51,492 bases of DNA from a bacterium. GTDB lineage: Bacteria > Auribacterota > JABMQX01. The stretch covers positions 1 through 51,492 of the forward strand of contig JAUYEE010000314.1 of the NCBI GenBank assembly GCA_030691545.1. Direction: 5' to 3'. This document shows, piece after piece, positions 22,276-32,287 of this stretch. Position 1 is the first letter of the stretch; every line of letters starts with the position of its first letter. The position numbers were made by a program, and so were the translations under genes. A model generated the notes under the pieces. The model searched no databases, was not told where the DNA came from, and worked only from the letters and a program-made list of their open reading frames with translations.

Positions 22276-24792
22276 GTGCGCACATCATGGCTATCTCTCA
22301 TCATCGCCACAAATGTTTTTGCCTTTCCAACGTCGGCGGCGTCCGGCTTTTCCCAGGAACGATGGGCGGGTGAGCTTTGGGAGATGGAACAGTGGGTGGC
22401 TGCAAAGTTCCTTGATACGGCTGAGACAGACGCGTCACGGGCAGTACTCACAGTGCTGGCCAACAATGACCCCGTGCAAAAAAACGCCCGCCTGGGCCGT
22501 CCTCTCAGAATAGCGGATCGGGTATTTTGGCAGGGGTTGTTTTGCCACGCCTATAGCAAGATTCTGGTCCGTCTGCCAAGCGAGGCAAGGAGATTCGAAG
22601 CGACCGTGGGGCTGGACAGCAACGAACAGACCGTGGGCGGCCGTGGGAGCGTGACGTTTTGGGTATCGGTCGCGGGGAAAGACGTTTTTCGCTCGGCGGT
22701 GTTGCGAGAGGGAATGGCGAGTGTTCCAGTCAGCGTTGATCTCGGGGGAACGCGCGAGTTTGTCATCGAGGTAAACGATGCCGGCGACGGAATCGCCTGT
22801 GACCAGGCGGACTGGGCGGAGGCGCGAGTCACTCTGACTGACGGCAGCGTCTTATGGCTCGGAGACATGCCCGTCGAGGACCCGCACCGGCCAGCCTATA
22901 CCCGGGAGTTGCCGTTCTCTTTCACTTACGCCGGCCTGCCGTCAGCCCAGGTGCTCGAATCATGGCCCCTCCAACGAGCAAGCCGAAAACTCGACGACAA
23001 CCGCACCGAACACACCCTCACCTCTTCCGACCCCGAAACCGGCCTTGTCTTTCGCTGTGTGGCTGTCCAGTACCATGATTTCCCGATAGTGGAGTGGACG
23101 CTGTACTTCAAGAACACAGGCTCCAGCGACACGCCGGTCCTCGAAGACATACAAGCACTGAATACGGTGCTGCGGCGATACCGCTGGCCGGAGAGGGAGC
23201 CGACGGAGTTCGTCCTGCATCACTTCACTGGCAGCCCTTGCACTCCGAGGGACTACGAACCGCATCGGACAAGAATTGACCGAAAGACCGAAAAAATCAT
23301 CACGGCTGCTGGTGGGCGGCCCACCAACAGCGATCTGTGCTATTTCAACATCGAATGGCCAAGCGAGGGAGTAATCATCGGCATCGGCTGGCCAGGACAG
23401 TGGGCTGCGCGATTCACGCGCGACGATGGCGAAGCCCTGAGAGTCCGCGTCGGGCAGGAGTTGACGCATTTCAAACTGCATCCGGGCGAAGAGGTGCGCA
23501 CGCCTTTGATCGCCCTGATGTTCTGGAGCGGCGACTGGGTGCATGGGCAGAACGTGTGGAGGCGGTGGATGATAGCCCACAACCTGCCTCGCCCGGGCGG
23601 CACGTTGCCACCATGTCCTCAATTTGCCGCGTGCAGCTCCCACCAATTCGGCGAGATGATTCACGCGAATGAAGAGAATCAGAGGCTTTTCATTGACCGC
23701 TATCTGGAGGAGGGGCTCAAGCTCGACTATTGGTGGATGGACGCGGGCTGGTACGTGAACGAGACGGGCTGGCCGAACACGGGGACATGGGAAGTGGACA
23801 GAAAGCGTTTTCCCCGTGGGCTACGGGCTATCACCGACCACGCCCACAAGAAGGGTGTGAAGAGCATCGTGTGGTTCGAGCCGGAGAGAGTTACGCCAGG
23901 CACATGGTTGTATAAGAATCACCCGGAGTGGCTGCTCGGAGCGGAGGGAGCGACGAAGCTGCTGAATCTCGGGAACCTTCAAGCTTGCGAGTGGCTTATC
24001 GAGCACGTTGACCGATTGATCACGGAGGAGGGCATAGACCTCTACCGGAACGACTTCAATATTGACCCCCTTCCCTATTGGCGAGCCAACGACGCCGAGG
24101 ATCGTCAGGGGATTACCGAGATCAACTACGTGTCGGGTTACCTTTCTTACTGGGATGAGCTTCGCCGCCGCCACCCTAACATGCTGATTGACTCCTGCGC
24201 AAGCGGCGGTCGCCGCAACGATCTGGAGACCCTCCGCCGCGCCGTTCCCCTGCTTCGCAGCGACTATATATTTGAACCGGTCGGCAATCAGTGCCACACA
24301 TACGGGATCGCCTTTTGGATGCCATTCTACGGAACGGGCATCATATCTGACGATCTCTACCATTTCCGCAGCGTCATGTGTCCGCATCTCACGGCGTGCT
24401 GGGACGTGCGCCGAAAAGACCTCGACTATGACGCCATCCGGGGGCTTGTCGCGCAGTGGAAACAGTTGGCCCCCAACCTTATGGGCGACTATTATCCCCT
24501 CACCAACTATAGTCTGGAGAATGACGTGTGGATCGGCTGGCAATTCGACCGCCCGGACCTTGGCCAGGGAATGGTCCAGGTCTTCCGTCGCGCCGAAAGC
24601 ATCTACGAGTCCGCCCGGCTGCCCCTTCGCGGTCTTGACCCCGGCGCCTCATATACCGTTACCGACCTCGACTCTCAATCGTCAGAGCGCCTGAGCGGCC
24701 GAGAACTGATGGAGAAGGGGCTGCGGGTGAGCATCCCTGGGCAACCTGGCGCGGCTGTCGTAACCTACCGAAAGGTCACCGTCAAAGAATAA
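22276..24792 (+). CDS. Secreted alpha-galactosidase-type glycoside hydrolase (GH36) with NPCBM-like domain
   Basis: I choose GTG 22276: GGAAGGAGG lies six bases upstream, and a signal peptide starts there (RTSWLSLIIATNVFAFPTS). The 838-residue protein has an NPCBM-like beta-sandwich at about 80-195 (CHAYSKILVRL, GLDSNEQTVGGRGSV), an N-terminal supersandwich, and a GH36 TIM barrel. The likely nucleophile is Asp593 (LYRNDFNIDP) and the acid/base Asp649 (SCASGGRRND). GH36 enzymes cleave alpha-galactosides or alpha-N-acetylgalactosaminides. WMDAGWYVNETGWP and WFEPERVTPGTWLY are further barrel signatures. Its last base overlaps the first base of the GH2 start, so the two are translationally coupled. 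Confidence 0.9.
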   Translation: MRTSWLSLIIATNVFAFPTSAASGFSQERWAGELWEMEQWVAAKFLDTAETDASRAVLTVLANNDPVQKNARLGRPLRIADRVFWQGLFCHAYSKILVRLPSEARRFEATVGLDSNEQTVGGRGSVTFWVSVAGKDVFRSAVLREGMASVPVSVDLGGTREFVIEVNDAGDGIACDQADWAEARVTLTDGSVLWLGDMPVEDPHRPAYTRELPFSFTYAGLPSAQVLESWPLQRASRKLDDNRTEHTLTSSDPETGLVFRCVAVQYHDFPIVEWTLYFKNTGSSDTPVLEDIQALNTVLRRYRWPEREPTEFVLHHFTGSPCTPRDYEPHRTRIDRKTEKIITAAGGRPTNSDLCYFNIEWPSEGVIIGIGWPGQWAARFTRDDGEALRVRVGQELTHFKLHPGEEVRTPLIALMFWSGDWVHGQNVWRRWMIAHNLPRPGGTLPPCPQFAACSSHQFGEMIHANEENQRLFIDRYLEEGLKLDYWWMDAGWYVNETGWPNTGTWEVDRKRFPRGLRAITDHAHKKGVKSIVWFEPERVTPGTWLYKNHPEWLLGAEGATKLLNLGNLQACEWLIEHVDRLITEEGIDLYRNDFNIDPLPYWRANDAEDRQGITEINYVSGYLSYWDELRRRHPNMLIDSCASGGRRNDLETLRRAVPLLRSDYIFEPVGNQCHTYGIAFWMPFYGTGIISDDLYHFRSVMCPHLTACWDVRRKDLDYDAIRGLVAQWKQLAPNLMGDYYPLTNYSLENDVWIGWQFDRPDLGQGMVQVFRRAESIYESARLPLRGLDPGASYTVTDLDSQSSERLSGRELMEKGLRVSIPGQPGAAVVTYRKVTVKE

Positions 24793-27700
24793 TGATGGAG
24801 ATATGGGAACCGATGAAAACATTTCGGATTGGGATCATGTTTTTGCCGATGGTGGTCGTCGGGTCTCTCTGCACATACGCCGCAAGCCTCGACGGGGAGG
24901 CTCTCCCTTCGATTGTTCAATCCCTCGACGGCCAGTGGCTCCTGGCAACGGACCCTGAAAACCTGGGGCGCGAGGAGCAGTGGTTCCGTGCCCCCCAGGG
25001 TGATGCCGTCCCGACCAAGGTGCCGTGGATTATCCAGGATGCCTTCCCTGGCTATCACGGCGTCGCTTGGTACTGGCGCGACTTCACTGCGCCGCCGAAT
25101 CCGGACGTCGAGGGCCGTTACCTTTTGCGCTTCTGGGCAGTGGACTACAAGGCAGACGTCTGGCTTAACGGCGCGGCGGCGGGGAGTCATGAAGGCGGGG
25201 AAAGCCCGTTTGTCCTGGACGTGACCGCGTCCATCAAACCCAACGAGACGAATCGGCTCGCCGTGCGAGTGCTGAACCCTACCCATCAACCCATTGACGA
25301 CATTGTCCTGAATCAGACGCCTCATCGGAACAAGGCTCTGCCCTATAGTGCGGGAAGCGCGTGGAACCAGGGCGGCATTATGGATTCGGTAGAGCTCATG
25401 ATAGTGCCCGCTATTTACATCGAAGACCTATTCGCGCGTCCCGACTGGAAAGCAGGCGACATTCAAATCTACGCCGAGGTGCACAATGCCACGACAAGCG
25501 CAGTGCGTGCCCGCCTGGAGTTCACCGTCGCGCCAGCGGCTACTGGTGAGACCGGCGCAATATCAAGACTGGAAACCGAGCTGATGCCCGGCAAGGCAGC
25601 CGTCGAAACAAAGCTTACCGTCCGCAACCCGCGGCTCTGGGAGCTCAACGATCCCTTTTTGTACCGCGTGACTGCCCGAGTCTGGAGAAATGGTTCGGGT
25701 CCATTCGATGAACGTTCTCTCCGTTTCGGCTTCCGCGATTTCCGGTTTCAGGATGGCTACTTTCGCCTTAACGGTCGCCGCATCTACCTACGCTGCTCCC
25801 ATACCGGCAATTGCTGCCCCGTCGGTCTTGAGCTGCCTCACGATCCGGACTTGCTCCGGCGGGATTTGCTCAACGTCAAGGTGATGGGCTTCAACGCGAT
25901 CAGGTTCATTGCAGGGGTGGCGAAGCGTTACCAACTCGACCTTTGCGACGAGATCGGGCTTCTGGTTTATGAGGAATCCTACGCGAGCTGGTGCCTCGTT
26001 GACTCCCCGAAGATGGCTGAGCGGTACGACGAGTCAATTCTGGGCATGATTCGCCGCGACCGAAACCATCCCAGCGTGGCAATCTGGGGCTTGCTGAACG
26101 AGGCGAACGAGGGCCCTGTCTTTCGGCACGCAGTGGCCTGTCTGCCGTTAGTGCGCTCGCTTGACCCGACGCGATTGGTGATGCTTAACAGCGGAAGTTG
26201 GCACCAGTCGTCCGCGAGCACGCTGGCCGGTTTGGAGGCCTGGCGCACGGGTTCCGGGCCCGACCCGAACGTGACCCACAATCCGTTGACGGTGTCCCTA
26301 TCAGCACCGTGGGCCACATGGGAGCCCGGACGCTTAGCCTTCCATCCAGGACCGAAGGGCGAATACGGCGTCGTGCGTTGGACGGCGCCGGAAACCGGCA
26401 ATTACGAAATCAAGGCGGGATTCTTCGGGCCGGACAATAGACCGACCACGGACGTTCACGTCCTCCACAATGGCCGCGCCGTTTTCGAGGGGTCGCTTAA
26501 TCTCCACGACGGCGCTAACACCGTTTCCTACAAAGGGAATCTGTCGGCAGGGAATGGCGACACGATTGACTTTGTCGTGGGCATTGGAAACGGCAACTAT
26601 GGCGGCGACACCACCGGTCTTGAAGCAGCGATTCTGAGCCCGGGGCGAGAAGCTCGCGACGCAGCGGTGGATTTCTCCACCACAGGAAACCCGAACGGCG
26701 CCTGGAGCTATGGCTACCTGTCGCCGGGCCCAAAGCCCGACGCATCGAGCTTTCAGCCTTACGCTCACGCCGAAACGGTCGCCAGCGAAAAAGGCATCGG
26801 CAGTCTGAGCAATCCGCGTTCGCTGGTTTGGGAGGACGTGTTGAGCGACCAGCATCCCTATCAGCCCGTGCCGCATACGGCAGAGATCATCCGAAAGCTT
26901 CGGACGCTGAGCGGAGGGAAGAATCCGGTCTTCGTTTCCGAATACGGGGTGGGAAGCGCGGTGGATTTGGTGCGAGCCACGCGTCACTACGAACGATTGG
27001 GCAAGGAGTACGTCGAGGACGCCAGGTTTTACCGCGATAAGCTGGATAGGTTTCTCACAGACTGGGAACGTTGGCGGATGGCGGAGGTGTTCGGTCGCCC
27101 GGAAGACTTCTTCACGGAGAGCCTCCGCAAGATGGCGGGCCAGCGGTTGCTTGGCCTGAACGCCATCCGTTCCAATCCGAACGTGGTGGGTTACAGTGTT
27201 ACGGGAACAGTGGATCAGGGGATGAGCGGTGAAGGGCTGTTCACCACTTTCCGCGAGCTGAAACCGGGCACTGTGGACGCTGTGTTCGATGGCTTCGCGC
27301 CTCTGCGATGGTGCCTTTTCGTCGAACCCGTCCACTTCTATCGTGGCGAGAAAGCGCGGCTCGACGCGGTTCTTGCCAACGAAGACGTGCTCGCGCCGGG
27401 GGACTACCCGGTGAAGTTTCAAGTGCTGGGCCCGAACAATAGGGCGGTCTGGGAACGCCAAACCAAGATCGTCGTCACAAAACCCGTCCAGAAGCCGGAG
27501 ACACCCTTCGCCCTGCCTGTGCTGTCCGAAGATGTGGCGATTGACGGACCGCCCGGGAGCTACCGTTTCGTTGCCGCGTTTGAGCGCGGCGCTGCTGCGG
27601 CGGGCGGAGACGTTGCGTTCTATGTCGGCGACACTTCTCAGTATCCTGTGGTTGACAGCGGCGTAGTGCTCTGGGGGGAAGACACCACGCTTTCGAGCTG

Positions 27701-28325
27701 GCTGAGCGACCATAACATCACTGCTCGGCCGTTCATAGCCGATAGTCAAATAGCCCGGGAGATTATAGTCGCTGGCGCGCGTCCGCCTTCGCCCGGCGGG
27801 GTCGAGGCGTTCAAGAGTCTCGCCCAGCATCTCGCCCGGGGCTCGACGGCGATTTTCCTTTCACCTGGAGTTTTCGCTCTTGATGGCGACCCGACGCACT
27901 GGGTTCCACTCGTCAAGAAAGGTTCGCTCACCGTCACCAACGACTGGCTTTATCACAAAGACGAATGGGCCAAGCCCCACCCGATTTTCGAAGGTCTGCC
28001 CACGGGCATGATGGACTATGCGTTCTACCGCGAGATCATTCCAGCGGCGGTCTGGTCGGGCCAGGACGCGCCAGAGGAAGCCGTGTGCGGCGCGAATAAC
28101 GCCTCACTGGATTATTCTTCCGGCCTGATGCTTTCCGTACACGCCTTCGGGGATGGCCGGTTCGTCCTCAGCACGCTGCGCATTCGCGAAAACTTGGGCA
28201 AGCACCCCGTCGCTGACCGCCTGCTTTTGAACTTGATTCAGTACGCCGCTCAGGATCGCCACACCCCGCTCGCTGAAATGCCCGCGGACTTTGAACAACA
28301 ACTGAAGGCGATAGGTTACAGGTGA
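24792..28325 (+). CDS. Secreted GH2 beta-glycosidase with an inserted domain in the barrel
   Basis: The frame opens at ATG 24792, overlapping GH36. The signal peptide is clearest from ATG 24813 (KTFRIGIMFLPMVVVGSL), which may be the true start. The 1177-residue protein has the GH2 jelly-roll (about 45-205), an immunoglobulin-like domain, and a TIM barrel with acid/base Glu437 (GLLNEANEG) and nucleophile Glu717 (PVFVSEYGV). The two catalytic residues are 280 apart, against about 100 in ordinary GH2. Residues about 475-675 form an extra carbohydrate-binding-like insertion (NYEIKAGFFGPDN, NPNGAWSYGYLSPG). A C-terminal ~300 residues looks like a beta-sandwich plus a glutamine-amidotransferase-like fold. 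It cleaves beta-galactosides, glucuronides or mannosides; which is not known. Confidence 0.88.
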   Translation: MMEIWEPMKTFRIGIMFLPMVVVGSLCTYAASLDGEALPSIVQSLDGQWLLATDPENLGREEQWFRAPQGDAVPTKVPWIIQDAFPGYHGVAWYWRDFTAPPNPDVEGRYLLRFWAVDYKADVWLNGAAAGSHEGGESPFVLDVTASIKPNETNRLAVRVLNPTHQPIDDIVLNQTPHRNKALPYSAGSAWNQGGIMDSVELMIVPAIYIEDLFARPDWKAGDIQIYAEVHNATTSAVRARLEFTVAPAATGETGAISRLETELMPGKAAVETKLTVRNPRLWELNDPFLYRVTARVWRNGSGPFDERSLRFGFRDFRFQDGYFRLNGRRIYLRCSHTGNCCPVGLELPHDPDLLRRDLLNVKVMGFNAIRFIAGVAKRYQLDLCDEIGLLVYEESYASWCLVDSPKMAERYDESILGMIRRDRNHPSVAIWGLLNEANEGPVFRHAVACLPLVRSLDPTRLVMLNSGSWHQSSASTLAGLEAWRTGSGPDPNVTHNPLTVSLSAPWATWEPGRLAFHPGPKGEYGVVRWTAPETGNYEIKAGFFGPDNRPTTDVHVLHNGRAVFEGSLNLHDGANTVSYKGNLSAGNGDTIDFVVGIGNGNYGGDTTGLEAAILSPGREARDAAVDFSTTGNPNGAWSYGYLSPGPKPDASSFQPYAHAETVASEKGIGSLSNPRSLVWEDVLSDQHPYQPVPHTAEIIRKLRTLSGGKNPVFVSEYGVGSAVDLVRATRHYERLGKEYVEDARFYRDKLDRFLTDWERWRMAEVFGRPEDFFTESLRKMAGQRLLGLNAIRSNPNVVGYSVTGTVDQGMSGEGLFTTFRELKPGTVDAVFDGFAPLRWCLFVEPVHFYRGEKARLDAVLANEDVLAPGDYPVKFQVLGPNNRAVWERQTKIVVTKPVQKPETPFALPVLSEDVAIDGPPGSYRFVAAFERGAAAAGGDVAFYVGDTSQYPVVDSGVVLWGEDTTLSSWLSDHNITARPFIADSQIAREIIVAGARPPSPGGVEAFKSLAQHLARGSTAIFLSPGVFALDGDPTHWVPLVKKGSLTVTNDWLYHKDEWAKPHPIFEGLPTGMMDYAFYREIIPAAVWSGQDAPEEAVCGANNASLDYSSGLMLSVHAFGDGRFVLSTLRIRENLGKHPVADRLLLNLIQYAAQDRHTPLAEMPADFEQQLKAIGYR

Positions 28326-28573
28326 GCTGCACTTCTAAGGAGCTTGCCCTTGAGGACGTCGGAGAAGCCTTCCGATTCTTCAGGGATCAGATCGAGGGGA
28401 GGGGAAGGTACAAAGAAAGCGTTGTTCAGTTTGTACTCGACCACTTTAAGGTTGGCAACAATCGGTCGGAGGAAGCGGTCTTGGATTACGTCAAGCTGCG
28501 GGCGCGCTGAAGCGGCTTCCCAAACAGGTTCAGCCAAGTTGGCCGGTGGTTCTGCTGGCAGTGTCGAACGTGC
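28326..28573. other. 248-bp convergent gap, ambiguous small frames
   Basis: A 62-codon plus-strand frame (28322-28510, GTG overlapping the GH2 stop) and a 73-codon minus-strand frame (28316-28537, TTG start) overlap each other. Both have protein-like composition, but neither has a ribosome site or recognisable family, so I call neither. Confidence 0.4.
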
Positions 28574-31117
28574 TCATTCGAAAAGCTGAAATTCCCAAAT
28601 GGTGGGGCCTTCGGTTGCGTCGAGAATGCTCAATCGCACCTGGCGCGCATTCACCGGCTCAAACCGGCGGGTCCAGAATTCGCCTATGGAGCCGCCAGTG
28701 CAAAAGGTCTTCCAGTCCGCGCCATCGAGATACTGCAGTTCGAACTCCCGCACCCGCTCGGGAAAGGCCTCGGCCAGCATAACGCGGGTGAGCTTCACAG
28801 TCCGCCCCAGGTCCACTTCCAACCAAGCTTGCCGGGTGCCGCTGTCGGTAGCCCAGCGGCTCTCGTCGTTGCCATCCACGGCCTTGTCCGCTCCGTACTG
28901 TGCCTGCTGCTGAAAGACGTTGGACGCAGTCGCCTTGGCGCCTGTGGTCAGCGACCTCGCGCGCGGCACTGTTAGCACTGGGAGCCCGCTCGCGGGTCCA
29001 TCCAGGTCAATGGCCACAACGGTGTCGGCCGGGTGCCGATCACTCTCAGGAACAGAAACCTCGAGGCCGGCATCGGTCTGGCGAACCGTGGCCAAGCCAC
29101 CGGTCAGCACCCGGCTGCGGACCACCTTCGCCGGAATTGCCGGGAATTTCAGCGGGTCGTCGCACCAGTCGAAGATGTGGAGGAATAGTGTATTTGCCTT
29201 GCATGTGCAGGCTCCGTATCGGTCCGGCTTGAACGGCCCACCGCGGGTACCGTAAATGCTCTCCCCGCACTTCGCCAGCCAAGCACCAACGCCTTTCAAG
29301 ACTTCGACCTGGCGTGGTTCGATTTCCCCGGTGGGCATTGGCCCGACGTTCAGGAGTAGATTGCCGTCCCCTCCGGCACAGCGCGCCAGGATACGAATGG
29401 TCTCCTTGACCGATTTGATCGTGTCGCCTGGTTTCCACGACCACTGCGTGCCCAGGGTCATGCAAGTCTCCCATGGCACCTGGTCATTGTGGCTGCCGAC
29501 GACCTGCTCCGGCGTGAAGTAATCCGCTTGTGGCCCGACGTGGTTGCCGCCGCGCCAGTCGAGGCGGTTATTGATAATAATGCGGGGCTGAAGCGTCTTG
29601 ACGATCTGATAGGTGCCGGGTGGGTCCCACGGGGTCGGGCCGCCGTCCGTGTCAAACCAGAGCAAATCCACACGCCCGTAATTCGTGAGCAGCTCCCGAA
29701 GCTGCGCCTGCATTCGCGCCACATAGGCGGCATTGCGCTCGGTACGGCAGTCCGGATCGTACCAATCCATGGGCGAATAGTACCAGCCCAGACGCAGGCC
29801 CGCCGCGTGGACGGCGTCGGCAAGCTCGCCGCAGATGTCACGTTGGAACGGGGTGCGGCCGATATGGTAGTCAATCACCTTCGTCGGCCAGAGACAGAAA
29901 CCATCGCAATGCTTGGCCGTGAGCACGATGTATCGCATGCCGGCGGCCTGGGCAATCTCCACCCACTGGCGGGCGTTGAACTTCATCGGGTTGAACTCCT
30001 TGTACAGATTGTCATAGACCTCAACCGGCACCTCTCCCGGGACTTGGGCGGGCGCTCCGAGTCTTGGCCCCCCGCGCGACCAGCTAATCTCGGTTCCCTT
30101 GAGGCTGACCGGTCCCCAATGCACGAACAGACCGAACCGCGCCTCGCGCCACCACTGGAGGCGTTCTGCACTGGTCACCGGACTGCTCCCTGGGGCAGAC
30201 ACTTGTTTTGAGGCATCGTCCAGGAGCAGCACCCGGTCATCTGCCGAAGTCGGTTGGCTCCGCTTCTTCCACGCCCGCACGTATTCGATGTGAAAAGTGG
30301 AGGGAAGGTCCTTGTCGTCCGGCATGCCGAACCAGTTGGGCATCGTTTCGCTGTCGAAAATCAGGTAAAGCGGCTGGCGCCAGTGCGTGTTCCTGGCTTT
30401 CCGCACTACAACCCCATCCACATAGTAGAGGATTTCTTCCTTGTTCCATTCAAGCCCGTAGATGTGGTAATCATCCGCCAGCCGCCATGGCGCGACCCAA
30501 CAGCCTCCAGCATTCCAGTGCCTTTTTTCGGTAGGCGTGCGCATTACGTGCAGGTTCATGTTGTACTTGCTTTCGAAGCCCGGGGCCTTTCCGCCGATCT
30601 CGAATACGTCTATTTCGGTTGCCCAGCCCGGCTCGGCATCTTGCTGAAACCAAAAGGAACTGGAGCCGGCGGAGTTCATCGGCTTGGCCTTGACTTCAAA
30701 ATACCCGTAACAGGTGCGGTCCAGACTATGCACCGCGGCAGAGGTGTAGTCGCGGTAGCCCAGCGCCTGGAATTCCTCTGGCACCGGTTCCTTGCGCATG
30801 GCGAGCAGCAACTGGCCATCGCTGACGCTGACGTTCTCGGCCTTGAATAGGGCAGGTTGGCGTCCCTTCCACCAGCGCATGTTGCGCACCCATTTGCTGG
30901 TGTCGAGTGAACCTCCTTCAAACTCATCGCTCATCGGCTCATATTTGACCCAGTCACCCCTGTTCTCCTGATCGGACAAGGGGAGAGCGTCGGTCGTTCT
31001 TTTTGGCGTTTCACCGAGAGGCCCGACGCGCGTCCATTCGTTGGTGGGCTGGGTCCCCGCAAGTAGAGCCATCGCCGACAGGCAGGCCGCGATGCACACT
31101 GTCAGGGTGCGTTTCAT
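28574..31117 (-). CDS. GH16-GH29-F5/8C tri-modular glycoside hydrolase
   Basis: ATG 31117 has AAGGAG about 6 bases upstream and begins the signal peptide MKRTLTVCIAACLSAMALLA; an ATG at 31141 adds eight residues. The 847-residue protein fuses three modules. Residues about 55-285 are a GH16 beta-jellyroll with the catalytic Glu168-Ile-Asp170-Val-Phe-Glu173, similar to agarase/porphyranase/kappa-carrageenase-type enzymes. Residues about 318-700 are a GH29 alpha-L-fucosidase barrel with nucleophile Asp489 (DLLWFDTDGG) and LTAKHCDGFCLWP. Residues about 730-847 are an F5/8 type C (CBM32-like) domain (ATASNVFQQQAQYGADKAVD). One chain would both cut a galactan backbone and remove fucose. It is followed by GH5 in the upstream direction on the same strand. 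Confidence 0.9.
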   Translation of the reverse strand: MKRTLTVCIAACLSAMALLAGTQPTNEWTRVGPLGETPKRTTDALPLSDQENRGDWVKYEPMSDEFEGGSLDTSKWVRNMRWWKGRQPALFKAENVSVSDGQLLLAMRKEPVPEEFQALGYRDYTSAAVHSLDRTCYGYFEVKAKPMNSAGSSSFWFQQDAEPGWATEIDVFEIGGKAPGFESKYNMNLHVMRTPTEKRHWNAGGCWVAPWRLADDYHIYGLEWNKEEILYYVDGVVVRKARNTHWRQPLYLIFDSETMPNWFGMPDDKDLPSTFHIEYVRAWKKRSQPTSADDRVLLLDDASKQVSAPGSSPVTSAERLQWWREARFGLFVHWGPVSLKGTEISWSRGGPRLGAPAQVPGEVPVEVYDNLYKEFNPMKFNARQWVEIAQAAGMRYIVLTAKHCDGFCLWPTKVIDYHIGRTPFQRDICGELADAVHAAGLRLGWYYSPMDWYDPDCRTERNAAYVARMQAQLRELLTNYGRVDLLWFDTDGGPTPWDPPGTYQIVKTLQPRIIINNRLDWRGGNHVGPQADYFTPEQVVGSHNDQVPWETCMTLGTQWSWKPGDTIKSVKETIRILARCAGGDGNLLLNVGPMPTGEIEPRQVEVLKGVGAWLAKCGESIYGTRGGPFKPDRYGACTCKANTLFLHIFDWCDDPLKFPAIPAKVVRSRVLTGGLATVRQTDAGLEVSVPESDRHPADTVVAIDLDGPASGLPVLTVPRARSLTTGAKATASNVFQQQAQYGADKAVDGNDESRWATDSGTRQAWLEVDLGRTVKLTRVMLAEAFPERVREFELQYLDGADWKTFCTGGSIGEFWTRRFEPVNARQVRLSILDATEGPTIWEFQLFE

Positions 31118-31222
31118 CTCATCTCCTTGAAAATGTGTCATGTTTCTCTTTACAGCTTCACCTCGGTAGGCATCAAAAGGCTTCTCCTGTTGCAGTGAGA
31201 AACACGGGTCCCCGGCAAAATC

Positions 31223-32287
31223 CTATGGGTTCTGCGGCGGGACGAGGGCGTCCCGGACCGGCTCGATCCATTTCTTTCCGGGAATGTCGTAAAGAATGAA
31301 ATCACTGTCGAACTGCCAATAAGCCCAACTCCATCCCCGCTTCTCTGCCTCTCGCGTGACGTAGCTGAGATAGCGGACACGGGAGGACATCTCCGCCTTG
31401 TCATAGACCCCGAACTCCCCGAGGTAGAGTGGCCGACGTTCTTTTTGGGACCACGCCTGGGCCTGGTCGAAAGCGCGCGTGATCGCCTCCCTCTCCTCCG
31501 GCGTTCCATTCCAAGAGACACCCACCTTGTCCCTTTGGCCTGTCCACGGCGCGCCCTGATGAGTGAATTCCATGGGGCTATAGTAGTGGATGGTCACGAT
31601 GATATTCCTGTCCTCATCGGGAAGTATCAAGTTGTCGAGTTGACCAATCGTGTTGTACTGCGACGGGCCGATGACGACTGTTCGGGTGGGATTCGTCTTC
31701 CGGATGATCGCAAGGGCTTCCCGGAGAAATTGGTTCCACAACTCTGCGGTCAGCTTGCCGTTCGGCTCGTTGAGAATCTCAAAGAGCGCCTCGTTTGGCC
31801 GGTCTTTGTACCGCTCGGCAATCTGCGTCCACATCGCCAGAAAACGCTCCTTGTTGCCAAGGGGGTCGCGTCCCATGACATTGAACTCGTGGAAGTCGAG
31901 AACCACCAGGAGCTTGTTCGCCAGAGCCTGCTCGATGGCCCAGTCGAGCGCGTTGAACCAGGCGTCGCTGATCTTGTGGCTCGCGTCGGGCCTGGCGTAG
32001 CGGAAGGGATGGAGATTGATTCTCACATGGCTGAACCCGGCATCGCGGATCAACCGAAAATGCTCAGCCTGGAAGCGCGCCCGGCTGCGGTCCCTCCATA
32101 TTGGGTCATAGCCGATGATGTTCACCCCTCGGCCCAGACGCTTGTTCTGCTCGAAGGCATCCGCCGCGGACAACGGCTTGTCCGTCTCCGCTGCCCCGGC
32201 GAAAAGCCCAAGGCCCCCAACGGTCGCCACGGCCAAAAGCATTAGCACAGCCCACCGCACACTTGACAAGTCTTTCGGTTTATTCAT
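31223..32287 (-). CDS. Secreted GH5 endoglycanase (cellulase family)
   Basis: The 354-residue protein has an N-terminal hydrophobic segment (VLMLLAVATVGGLGLFAGA) and a GH5 TIM barrel. The acid/base is Glu in FEILNEPNGKL and the nucleophile Glu in LYLGEFGVY; RINLHPFRYA, LDFHEFNVMG and VTIHYYSPMEFTHQG are other GH5 signatures. GH5 covers endoglucanases, mannanases and related beta-glycanases; the exact specificity is not visible. AAGGAGAAGAGCG precedes the start. It is upstream of, and co-oriented with, the GH16-GH29 gene, with a 105-base gap, so an operon is likely. Confidence 0.92.
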   Translation of the reverse strand: MNKPKDLSSVRWAVLMLLAVATVGGLGLFAGAAETDKPLSAADAFEQNKRLGRGVNIIGYDPIWRDRSRARFQAEHFRLIRDAGFSHVRINLHPFRYARPDASHKISDAWFNALDWAIEQALANKLLVVLDFHEFNVMGRDPLGNKERFLAMWTQIAERYKDRPNEALFEILNEPNGKLTAELWNQFLREALAIIRKTNPTRTVVIGPSQYNTIGQLDNLILPDEDRNIIVTIHYYSPMEFTHQGAPWTGQRDKVGVSWNGTPEEREAITRAFDQAQAWSQKERRPLYLGEFGVYDKAEMSSRVRYLSYVTREAEKRGWSWAYWQFDSDFILYDIPGKKWIEPVRDALVPPQNP

